Shown: positions 7,043 to 14,029 of the stretch, piece by piece
How the letters are laid out: each line of letters starts with the position of its first letter
Numbering within the stretch: the stretch's first letter is position 1
Origin: an uncultured Collinsella sp.
GTDB taxonomy: Bacteria > Actinomycetota > Coriobacteriia > Coriobacteriales > Coriobacteriaceae
Direction: 5' to 3'
Assembly (NCBI GenBank): GCA_958451615.1
Contig: CAUDQR010000032.1
Coordinates: forward strand, 1-18,311
DNA: 18,311 nucleotides
The notes under the pieces: model-generated
Databases searched by the model: none
The model's input: only the letters and a program-made list of their open reading frames with translations
Told to the model about the DNA's origin: nothing
Translations under genes and position numbers: made by a program

Positions 7043-8638
7043 ATGGAGACGAACGTTATCTGGCGCAATGCCCGCGCGGCCGTTATCGAGCTCGACGATG
7101 GCGGCTACTTTACCTGTGCCGATACGTGGGAGATCTTTGTCAACGATGAGCCCGCCGGTACCACGAATACGGTCGAGACTTATGTCGATGGCCTGACTCC
7201 CGGCAAGCGCAACCTGATCCGCTTTGTCTGCGGCGAGCGCGAGTTGAGCGTAGGCGTCACCACGCCGGCGGAGCCCTTTACCATCAACGTTCGCGACTGC
7301 GGAGCCAAGGGCGATGCCGAGCACGATGACACCACCAACATTCAGGCTGCCATCATGGCCTGCCCCAAGGGCGGGCGCGTGCTGATCCCCGCCGGCAACT
7401 ACCGCATCAAGTCCCTCTTCCTTAAGAGCAATGTCAACATCGAGCTTGCCGAGGGCGCGGTGCTGCTGGCCCGTCACGACCGCGCGGCGCTTGCCTACAT
7501 TCCGGGCACGGTCACGGGCGACGAGGGCGCCGGGTATGCCGGCACCGACATGCTGCCCCTGGGCCGCTGGGAGGGCGAGAGCTTCTCGACCTACTGTTCG
7601 ACCTTTACGGGCCTGAGCGTGCACGACGTGTGCATCTATGGCCGCGGCGCCATCGACGGCCAGACCGATTTTGCCGAGGACAACTGGTGGAACAAGGACT
7701 TTAAGAACATCTTCCGTCCCGAGGAGGGCCGCGAGGTCGCCCGCCCGCGCATGATTTTCCTGTCCGAGTGCGAAAACGTGAGCCTTGCCGGCTTTACCGT
7801 GCGCAACAGCCCGGCGTGGAATATCCATCCCATTCTGTGCGAGCACGTCGATGCCCTGTGCCTGTCCATCGAGGGTCCCAAGAACTCCCACAACACCGAC
7901 GGTTTCGATCCCGAGAGCTGCGGTTTTGTCCGCATCCTTGGCTGTCAGTTCTCGGTGGGGGACGACTGCATCGCCATCAAGAGCGGCAAACTGGGCATTG
8001 AACCCGAGCTCCGTCCCGCCACGCACGACGTGCTGATCTCGCACTGCTACATGCACGACGGCCACGGTGCCGTGGTGCTGGGATCCGAGGCCGCCGGCGG
8101 CATCAAGGACCTCACCGTGAGCAAGTGCCTCTTTGAGCGCACCGACCGCGGCCTGCGCGTCAAGACACGCCGCGGACGCGGCAAGGACGCCGTCAACGAG
8201 GGCATCACCTTCGAGCACATTCGCATGGATAAGGTGCTCACGCCCTTCGTGGTCAACTCGTTCTACTTCTGCGACAAGGACGGCAAGACCGACTACGTGC
8301 AGTCTCGCGAGGCGCTGCCCGTCGACGACCGTACGCCCGGCTTTGGCGCCACGACGTTTTGCGATATCGAGGCCACCAACTGCCATGCGGCCGCGGCCTA
8401 TATCACGGGCCTTCCCGAGAGCAAGGTGACGCGCCTGACGTTCCAGGATGTCCATGTGACCTTTGCCGCCGATGCCGAGCCCTTTGTGCCGGCCATGGCC
8501 TGCGGCGTGGAGCCCATGGTGCGCCAGGGCATCATCGCGCAGAACGTGAAAGTCCTCGACCTGCAGAACGTGCGCATCGAGGGTCAGGATGGCGACGAGC
8601 TGCAGCTGCAAAACGTCGACAAGGTTATCCGCGCGTAG
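7043..8638 (+). CDS. GH28 polygalacturonase, probably intracellular exo-acting
   Basis: GH28 enzymes hydrolyse alpha-1,4 bonds between galacturonic acids. The 531-residue product has a small beta-rich N-terminal domain (about 1-80, fibronectin-III-like in appearance), then the right-handed beta-helix. All catalytic signatures are present: NTDGFD (274-279), GDD (296-298), GHG (330-332) and RVK (362-364). The three acids are D276, D297 and D298. No signal peptide is seen, so it should act in the cytoplasm on imported oligomers. An N-terminal FnIII-like domain is known from exo-polygalacturonases such as the Yersinia enzyme, so exo release of galacturonate for UxaC is the likely role. The TTG at 7028 is disfavoured; ATG 7043 has AGGGAGAG (7031-7038). 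Rhamnogalacturonan or xylogalacturonan hydrolase activity cannot be excluded. Confidence 0.9.
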   Translation: METNVIWRNARAAVIELDDGGYFTCADTWEIFVNDEPAGTTNTVETYVDGLTPGKRNLIRFVCGERELSVGVTTPAEPFTINVRDCGAKGDAEHDDTTNIQAAIMACPKGGRVLIPAGNYRIKSLFLKSNVNIELAEGAVLLARHDRAALAYIPGTVTGDEGAGYAGTDMLPLGRWEGESFSTYCSTFTGLSVHDVCIYGRGAIDGQTDFAEDNWWNKDFKNIFRPEEGREVARPRMIFLSECENVSLAGFTVRNSPAWNIHPILCEHVDALCLSIEGPKNSHNTDGFDPESCGFVRILGCQFSVGDDCIAIKSGKLGIEPELRPATHDVLISHCYMHDGHGAVVLGSEAAGGIKDLTVSKCLFERTDRGLRVKTRRGRGKDAVNEGITFEHIRMDKVLTPFVVNSFYFCDKDGKTDYVQSREALPVDDRTPGFGATTFCDIEATNCHAAAAYITGLPESKVTRLTFQDVHVTFAADAEPFVPAMACGVEPMVRQGIIAQNVKVLDLQNVRIEGQDGDELQLQNVDKVIRA

Positions 8639-8675
8639 GGTAGTGCTCCTGCACAAGTGAATACGGCATGTTGAG

Positions 8676-8711
8676 GCGTGCGACGGTCGGGTCTGCCCGG
8701 CTGTCGCACGC
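8676..8711 (+). terminator. long hairpin between GH28 and the esterase fusion gene
   Basis: GCGTGCGAC (8676-8684) pairs perfectly with GTCGCACGC (8703-8711). The pairing continues inward to a 16-bp stem with a TCTG loop and two G-U pairs. AATCTATAGG follows rather than a T run, so it may be a weak terminator or an mRNA-protecting hairpin. The remaining 131-bp gap shows no operator. Confidence 0.5.
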
Positions 8712-8769
8712 AATCTATAGGTGCCGGCATTGCATGGTGGGTGTTCTGTGACAGAAAGCGTAATGACAG

Positions 8770-10935
8770 ATGAGTGGTAAAGAGCAGCTCTTTGAGGTAT
8801 CGCTCGAACGCGAAGGCGCGTATCGCAGCATTTCGGCGGCGCTCGAGGCGGCGGAGCGGTGCGTGTCCGATACGACCGTGCCGGTGCGTGTGCTGGTGGC
8901 GCCGGGCGAGTATCGCGAGCAGGTCGAAATTCGTCGTCCGCATGTGACGCTCGAGGGCGAGACGGCCGACAGCGTGCGTATCGTGGGAGGCCTGGGTGCC
9001 AAGATGCCTTCGGAAGATGGTAGCGGCCAGGATGGAAGACTCGGCACCTTCCGTACGTACACGGTGCTGGTCGATGCCGACGACGTGACGCTTGCGGGTC
9101 TAACAATCGAAAACAACGCCGGTGATGGGCGCGAGGTCGGCCAGGCGATTGCCCTGTATGCCGATGGTGACCGCCTGGTTGTCGATGCCTGCTGCATTAA
9201 GGGACACCAGGACACGCTCTTTTTGGGGCCGCTGCCGCCGCGCGAGGCCAAGCCGGGCGGCTTTATAGGCCCCAAGCAGTTCGCCCCGCGCCGCGTGGGG
9301 CGGCAGTATTTTCGACGTTGCCGGATCGAGGGCGATGTCGACTTTATCTTTGGCGGCGCGCGTGCCTACTTTGAGGGGTGTGAGATTCGCTCGCTCAACC
9401 GCGATATGGATGTCAACGGGTATGTAACGGCAGCCTCCACGCCCCAGGGCGAGCCGTACGGATTTGTGTTTCATGGCTGTTCGTTTACAGCCGATGAGGG
9501 CATTGCCCCCGGATCGGTCTATCTGGGTCGTCCATGGCGCGAGTGGGCCCAGGCCGTTTTGCTCGAATGCTGGCTGGGCCCCCATATTTCACTCGAGGGT
9601 TGGTGGGATTGGAATAAGCCAGCGGCACATGACGGCACCCTGTATGCCGGCGGTGCCCTGTTTGGCCCGGCGGGTGATACTGCCGCTTGGGTGCCGTGGG
9701 CGCATTGCCTGACCGGTCAGGATTCCGAACGCTATGCGCGTGACCGAGTGCTTGCCGGCACGGATGGTTGGGATCCCGAGGGCGGCGACGGTGATGCGGT
9801 AGAGACGGCCGGGCTATCTGCCAATGGCCGCACCGTGCACATCGAGACGTACTACGAGGACGAACCTGCGCTGCGCGCCCGACTGAAGCGCGAGGGGCGC
9901 TCGGCCGCATTTACGGGCAAGACTCCCACAGACTTTGAGGCATGGAAGGCTGCGACCAGGACTCGTCTGTACGATATTTTGGGTCTTTCGCTTATGGACC
10001 GCGCCCCGATTGAGATTCGTGAGCTCAATCGCGTGCGGGTTGCCGGCAGCATCGTGCGTACTCATGCGGTGCTGCAGGTTGAGCACGATGTGTGGATGCC
10101 GTTTTACCTGTTGGAGCCGTCCCGCCCCAAGCTTGACGAGCGGGGACTCAAGCGCTGCTATATCTGCCCGCATGGTCACCAGGGGGCGGGTGCTGCAAGC
10201 ATAGCCGGCGTTGCGGGCGTGCCGGCGGTCGACGATGCCGTGCGTAAGTTCAATTACGACTACGGTCTGCGTTTGGCGCGCATGGGTTATGTGACCGTCT
10301 GCCCCGATGCGCGTGGTTGGGGATACCGTCGTGACTGGAAGGGTCAGGGCGACGACGAGAACAGCTACCTGCGCGGTACGTGTCTGAATCAAGCACGTAT
10401 GGCCGAGCCGCTGGGTCTTACGGTCGCGGGCCTCAACGCCTGGGACAACATGCGCTTGATTGATTACTTGGAGACACGCGGTGACATTGCCATGGACGAC
10501 CTGGGCTGCTTTGGTTTTTCGGGCGGCGGTTACATGACGTTGTACCTGTCCGCGCTCGACCCGCGCGTGCGCAAGGCGTTTGTCTCGGGCTATCTGTACG
10601 GCGTTGATGATTCGCTACTGCACCTCAACGGCAATTGCAGCTGCAATTACACGCCTGGACTCTGGCGTCTGCTCGACATGGGCGACATTGCATCGCTTGT
10701 CGCGCCACGGCCGCTCTTGGTTCAGAGCTGCGAGAAAGACCATCTCAACGGCGCCCGCGGGCTTGCGAACGTAGACGAGCAGCTCGATATCGTTCGCGAC
10801 GCCTACGCGCTGCTGGGCAAGGACGAAAACCTTCTGCACGAGGTCTGCCCGGGTGGACACCACCTGGGCGTGGCGCATCTTGCCGAGGATATCGAATGGC
10901 TCGATTCGCAAGTTGCGGAATACGCCCACGCATAG
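8770..10935 (+). CDS. bifunctional pectin esterase: CE8 methylesterase fused to an alpha/beta hydrolase esterase
   Basis: This is a 721-residue two-domain protein. Residues about 5-335 form a CE8 pectin methylesterase beta-helix: GQAIALY (Q125), GHQDTLF (Q147, acid/base D148), GDVDFIFGG (nucleophile D191) and YLGRPWR (R254), all catalytic positions being intact. Residues about 380-721 form an alpha/beta hydrolase with CPDARGWGYR (511-520), nucleophile elbow GFSGGG (S584), likely acid E655 or D657 in CEKDH, and histidine in GGHHLG (H697/H698). The second half resembles acetyl-xylan-esterase-like / CE19-type carbohydrate esterases, so it may remove acetyl or a second methyl group. There is no signal peptide, implying action on imported oligosaccharides. 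ATG 8770 has only a weak ribosome site (AGAAAG), and a five-codon ORF (8763-8780) overlaps it. Domain calls are firm; the second domain's substrate is unknown. Confidence 0.88.
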   Translation: MSGKEQLFEVSLEREGAYRSISAALEAAERCVSDTTVPVRVLVAPGEYREQVEIRRPHVTLEGETADSVRIVGGLGAKMPSEDGSGQDGRLGTFRTYTVLVDADDVTLAGLTIENNAGDGREVGQAIALYADGDRLVVDACCIKGHQDTLFLGPLPPREAKPGGFIGPKQFAPRRVGRQYFRRCRIEGDVDFIFGGARAYFEGCEIRSLNRDMDVNGYVTAASTPQGEPYGFVFHGCSFTADEGIAPGSVYLGRPWREWAQAVLLECWLGPHISLEGWWDWNKPAAHDGTLYAGGALFGPAGDTAAWVPWAHCLTGQDSERYARDRVLAGTDGWDPEGGDGDAVETAGLSANGRTVHIETYYEDEPALRARLKREGRSAAFTGKTPTDFEAWKAATRTRLYDILGLSLMDRAPIEIRELNRVRVAGSIVRTHAVLQVEHDVWMPFYLLEPSRPKLDERGLKRCYICPHGHQGAGAASIAGVAGVPAVDDAVRKFNYDYGLRLARMGYVTVCPDARGWGYRRDWKGQGDDENSYLRGTCLNQARMAEPLGLTVAGLNAWDNMRLIDYLETRGDIAMDDLGCFGFSGGGYMTLYLSALDPRVRKAFVSGYLYGVDDSLLHLNGNCSCNYTPGLWRLLDMGDIASLVAPRPLLVQSCEKDHLNGARGLANVDEQLDIVRDAYALLGKDENLLHEVCPGGHHLGVAHLAEDIEWLDSQVAEYAHA

Positions 10936-11004
10936 TCCCTCGGTATGTTGTGAATGAACGGTATGTACCTGTATGACCGCCGGTGTGCGGGTGAGGAGAA
11001 GAAT

Positions 11005-11673
11005 ATGGAAACGAAAAACTTGAGCGAATCGACCGTCTGCTGCTTTGGCGATTCGACCACCTGGGGCGATAACGGATGCGGCGGGGGAGGCAACGACATC
11101 TCTTGGACCTCGCACCTGGGTGCGCTGCTGGGCGGCGCTACGATTGAGAACTTTGGTATTAAGGGTTCGCGTATCGCCATCAAGGCCGACCGTAGCGATT
11201 CGTTTGTCGAGCGCCTGGACGGCATCGATCACACGGCAGATATCTGCATCGTCTTTGGCGGCGTTAACGACTTTAGCCGTAACGTGCCGCTGGGAGAGCT
11301 GGGCAGCACGGACGTGCACGAGTTCTACGGTGCGCTCGACTACCTGATCCGCACCATCACGGCGCGCTCGCCTCAGGCAAAGCTGATGTTTATGACGCCG
11401 TGCAAGACGAGCGGCAAACACGAGAAGGATATTCCGGCAAGCAACGAGGCCAACCATCTGGGCCTGACACAAGACGCCTATGTGCGAGCGATGCTGGAGG
11501 TCTGCGATCGCTACTCGGTGCCGGTGATCGACCTCTATGCGCAAAGCGGCATCAGCCCGTTTTTGCCGGAGCACCGCGAGCTCTACATGCCGGACGGTCT
11601 GCATTACAGCCCTGCCGGCTATGAGCGCCTGGCGCATCGCATCGCTGCGGGCCTCACCGCCGTTTGCCGTTAA
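11005..11673 (+). CDS. SGNH/GDSL-family esterase, probable (rhamno)galacturonan deacetylase
   Basis: This 222-residue SGNH hydrolase carries the family blocks in order: FGDSTTWG with nucleophile S17, an Asn/Gly pair near 49-51 (block II), GGVND with N88 (block III), and DGLH with D197 and H200 (block V). Such enzymes remove acetyl groups from carbohydrates; rhamnogalacturonan acetylesterases (CE12) share this fold. No signal peptide is seen, consistent with the other cytoplasmic enzymes here. An upstream ATG (10954) would add 17 residues. ATG 11005 is chosen because GAGGAG (10993-10998) precedes it at ideal distance. It follows the esterase fusion gene by 69 bp and is probably co-transcribed. 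Substrate is inferred from context; lipase or thioesterase activity is possible but less likely. Confidence 0.82.
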   Translation: METKNLSESTVCCFGDSTTWGDNGCGGGGNDISWTSHLGALLGGATIENFGIKGSRIAIKADRSDSFVERLDGIDHTADICIVFGGVNDFSRNVPLGELGSTDVHEFYGALDYLIRTITARSPQAKLMFMTPCKTSGKHEKDIPASNEANHLGLTQDAYVRAMLEVCDRYSVPVIDLYAQSGISPFLPEHRELYMPDGLHYSPAGYERLAHRIAAGLTAVCR

Positions 11674-11680
11674 AAGTTTG

Positions 11681-11687
11681 CCGTTCA
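11681..11687. promoter_or_regulatory. CCGTTCA half element before the GH105 promoter
   Basis: CCGTTCA lies 25.5 bp before the centre of operator 6, against 27.5 and 26.5 bp for the same heptamer at 261 and 5211. The left arm (TTGCCGT) is decayed and sits in the SGNH gene's end, but the A-rich spacer remains. Its recurrence at a third promoter supports a functional element. Confidence 0.4.
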
Positions 11688-11726
11688 CGGGGATTATAGG
11701 GTTAACGTTCACCCTATAATCCCCGT
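11687..11726. repeat. 40-bp near-perfect palindrome centred on operator 6
   Basis: ACGGGGATTATAGGGT (11687-11702) is the exact reverse complement of 11711-11726, and the middle TAACGTTC contains the AACGTT operator core. Only one base pair of the 20 mismatches. As RNA it would form a 16-bp stem at the end of the SGNH gene, possibly a terminator without a T tract. As DNA it is an extended operator. The second arm contains TATAAT (11715-11720). Confidence 0.75.
11699..11714. promoter_or_regulatory. operator 6, upstream of GH105
   Basis: GGGTTAACGTTCACCC keeps the AACGTTCACC core and sits exactly at the centre of the 40-bp palindrome. It overlaps a possible -35 (TTCACC, 11708-11713). Confidence 0.7.
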
Positions 11727-11738
11727 TCGCGTTACACT
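11708..11738 (+). promoter_or_regulatory. tentative GH105 promoter
   Basis: By analogy with the other two promoters, a -35 TTCACC (11708-11713) and -10 TACACT (11733-11738) are proposed, but the spacer is 19 bp and the -10 matches only 4 of 6. TATAAT at 11715-11720 is an alternative -10 without a recognisable -35. Confidence 0.35.
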
Positions 11739-11739
11739 A

Positions 11740-11755
11740 GGGGAAACGTTCACCC
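11740..11755. promoter_or_regulatory. operator 7, just upstream of the GH105 ribosome site
   Basis: GGGGAAACGTTCACCC is an imperfect palindrome around AACGTT. Its centre is 41 bp from that of operator 6, matching the 38- and 40-bp spacings at the other promoters. Confidence 0.68.
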
Positions 11756-11780
11756 ATCAATAACGTCAGAGGGGACAGCA

Positions 11781-13019
11781 ATGGGTTGCAATCAGATTCT
11801 GGACCGTTATATCGAGCAGTTGATCGAGACCTCTACGCCTCAGGCGCCGGCCTGGAATATCGAAAAGCTTCGCGCCGGCAAGGAGAACACCTGGAATTAC
11901 ATTGACGGCTGCATGATCAAGGCGCTCATCGAGCTGTACGAGATCACCGGCGAGCAGCGTTACCTGACCTTCGCCGACGACTATATCGACTTCTTTGTCC
12001 AGGATGACGGCACCATCAAGCATTACGATCCCCAGGAGTACAACCTCGACAACGTCAACGCGGGCAAAACCCTCTACAAACTCTATGACCTGGTGGGCAA
12101 GCCCAAGTACCGTGCCGCCATGGATACCATCTATCGTCAGCTCGAAACCCAGCCGCGTACCAAAGAGGGTGTGTTTTGGCACAAGGCCGTCTACCCCAAC
12201 CAGATCTGGCTCGACGGCATGTACATGGCGCAGCCGTTCTACATGCAGTACGAGCTGAGCTTCCACAACCGCCGTGCCTGCTCGGATAGCTTCCATATGT
12301 TCCAAGTGGTGCACGATTTGATGCGCAACCCCCTCAACGGCCTGTACTATCACGCCTACGACGCGAGCCGCAAGCAGTTCTGGTGCGATCCCGTCACCGG
12401 CCTTTCGGCCAACTTCTGGCTGCGCGCCGAGGGCTGGTTCGCCATGGCGCTCATCGATACCTGGGAGCTCATGCCGCCCTCGATGTCGGCCGAGAAGGAC
12501 GAGATCCGCAAGATGTTCCACGACCTGATCGACGCCATGCTGCCGTATCAGGACGAGAAGACCGGCATGTGGCACCAGGTCATCAACCTGCCCAACATCG
12601 CCCCCAACTATCTGGAGGAGTCGGGCAGCGCCATCTTCGCCAACGCCATCATGAAGGGCGTGCGCCTGGGCGTGCTGGGCGAGCGCTACTACCAGTACGG
12701 CCGCCGTGCGTTTGACGGCATCTGCGACACGTGCCTGTCCGAGCGCGATGGACAGCTGGCGCTCGACAACATCTGCCTGGTGGCGGGTCTTGGCAACACC
12801 GCGCACCGCGAGGGCACGTTTGGCTACTACATGAGCGAGCCCGTTGTCAAAAACGACGCGAAGGGCGTGGCGCCGCTGGTGCTCGCCTATATCGAGACTA
12901 TGCATCATGACAAGTTGGCCGGTAAGCGCGATCCGCTCGCCCCTTCGGGCGTGTGCTCCATCGATGACCCGTTTGGCGGCTACACGCCGGGCATCAATGC
13001 TCATAAGGGGCGTGAATAG
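11781..13019 (+). CDS. GH105 unsaturated galacturonyl hydrolase (YteR/YesR family)
   Basis: GH105 enzymes remove the 4,5-unsaturated galacturonate left on the non-reducing end of pectin or rhamnogalacturonan fragments by polysaccharide lyases, by hydrating the double bond. The 412-residue alpha/alpha-barrel protein shows the catalytic aspartate in QIWLDGMYMAQPF (D145, equivalent to D143 of Bacillus YteR) and the second conserved acid in YNLDNVNAGK (D90, cf. D88). The ending FGGYTPGINAHKG is usual. There is no signal peptide. ATG 11781 has AGAGGGGA (11768-11775). It has its own operator pair, so it responds to the same regulator as uxaCBA. The product, unsaturated galacturonate, would rearrange spontaneously to 4-deoxy-L-threo-5-hexulosuronate. 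No polysaccharide lyase is in the window, so its substrate is made outside or by other organisms. Confidence 0.94.
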   Translation: MGCNQILDRYIEQLIETSTPQAPAWNIEKLRAGKENTWNYIDGCMIKALIELYEITGEQRYLTFADDYIDFFVQDDGTIKHYDPQEYNLDNVNAGKTLYKLYDLVGKPKYRAAMDTIYRQLETQPRTKEGVFWHKAVYPNQIWLDGMYMAQPFYMQYELSFHNRRACSDSFHMFQVVHDLMRNPLNGLYYHAYDASRKQFWCDPVTGLSANFWLRAEGWFAMALIDTWELMPPSMSAEKDEIRKMFHDLIDAMLPYQDEKTGMWHQVINLPNIAPNYLEESGSAIFANAIMKGVRLGVLGERYYQYGRRAFDGICDTCLSERDGQLALDNICLVAGLGNTAHREGTFGYYMSEPVVKNDAKGVAPLVLAYIETMHHDKLAGKRDPLAPSGVCSIDDPFGGYTPGINAHKGRE

Positions 13020-13020
13020 C

Positions 13021-13926
13021 GTGGGGGCCATTACTCCGGGCGTGCGTTTACACGATCTTCCGCAGGGGACCGTCGAGGAACGCATTCGCATGGCAGGAGA
13101 GCTGGGCTTTTCGTGCATTCAGCTGCCGAGCAAGGTGCTCTACGCATCAATGGGAATCGATCGATGCGGTCTGACCCGCGAGCTCGCCGAGCATTTGCGT
13201 GCGGTGCTCGATGAGGCGGGCGTTTCGGTCGCCGTGCTCGGCTGTTATAAGAATCTGGCGACGCCCGATCGACAACAGCTCACGGATAACTTTGCCGAGT
13301 ACGAGGCGTGCTTGAACTTTGCTCAGATGCTCGGCAGCTGTCCGGTTGGCACCGAGACCGGTCGTCCCAATGCGCAGAACTGCGTTGCTGACGACCGTAT
13401 GACCGACGAGGCACTCGATGCGTTTATGGATGGACTTGCGCGCGTCTGCGAGTGCGCCGAGGCCGTGGGTGGGCAAATACTGATCGAGCCCGGCTGGAAC
13501 GAGACGGTCAACACGCCAGATCGCTGCCGTGAGGTGCTGGAGCGCGTCCCGAGCCCGGCGCTCGGCGTGATCTACGACCCGGTGTCGCTGCTGCATCCCA
13601 GCGTCGTTGGCGAGGCGCAGGAAATCACCGCGCGTATGCTCTACTTATGCGGCAGTAAGATTCGCGTGCTGCACGCCAAGGATTTTGAGGTCGTCGACAA
13701 CGAGGACGAAGCCGGCTGGTGCGATGGTACGGGTTCTCGCCTGGTGTGCCACGGCGTGGGCGAGACGGGCCGCTATGACTTTGAGCCCGTGGTGGCCTGG
13801 GCGGCTGCCGCCTGTTCGGGGATTCCTTGTGTGGTCGAGAACAGCGTGCCGGCGACGGCGGCTAGCTGCCTGGCGACACTCGAGCGCATGTCCGCTCGCT
13901 GCGGGGCTCCGCATCGCGAGATATAG
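13021..13926 (+). CDS. sugar phosphate isomerase/epimerase-like TIM-barrel protein
   Basis: This 301-residue protein is of the xylose-isomerase-like TIM-barrel (AP endonuclease 2) superfamily, whose members isomerise or epimerise sugars using a divalent metal. The four expected metal ligands can be placed: E156 (LIEPGW), D186 (IYDPVSLL), H218 (VLHAKD) and E273 (VVENS). The specific reaction is unknown. GTG 13021 is chosen because AAGGGG (13005-13010) lies 10 bp before it. GTG 13012, overlapping the GH105 stop, is the alternative. Either way the gene abuts or overlaps GH105, implying translational coupling and a job in the same pathway, perhaps on the sugar that GH105 releases or exposes. A longer open frame extends upstream inside GH105 but is antagonised by that gene's coding constraint. 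Confidence 0.75.
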   Translation: MGAITPGVRLHDLPQGTVEERIRMAGELGFSCIQLPSKVLYASMGIDRCGLTRELAEHLRAVLDEAGVSVAVLGCYKNLATPDRQQLTDNFAEYEACLNFAQMLGSCPVGTETGRPNAQNCVADDRMTDEALDAFMDGLARVCECAEAVGGQILIEPGWNETVNTPDRCREVLERVPSPALGVIYDPVSLLHPSVVGEAQEITARMLYLCGSKIRVLHAKDFEVVDNEDEAGWCDGTGSRLVCHGVGETGRYDFEPVVAWAAAACSGIPCVVENSVPATAASCLATLERMSARCGAPHREI

Positions 13927-14029
13927 CATTGGCTTTTGCCGTGGCGGCATATTGAGTTTGCTTGACTGGGGGCGGCGGTGAAGGGTTTTTATCGTCGCCT
14001 CATTGGATTACATCAAAAAGGGGAGTTGC

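Noticed and set aside
10955..10961. TGAACGG heptamer upstream of the SGNH gene, like the left arm of the shared element
   Set aside because: The expected CCGTTCA arm ten bases later is absent and no operator follows, so it is probably chance.
10948..10977. Possible promoter (TTGTGA, 18 bp, TATGAC) before the SGNH gene
   Set aside because: Hexamers are weak and no operator accompanies them. Co-transcription with the esterase fusion gene 69 bp upstream is simpler.
12844..13020. Upstream extension of the TIM-barrel reading frame inside GH105
   Set aside because: The extra 59 residues are arginine- and serine-rich out-of-frame translation of the conserved GH105 C-terminus and do not resemble the isomerase family.
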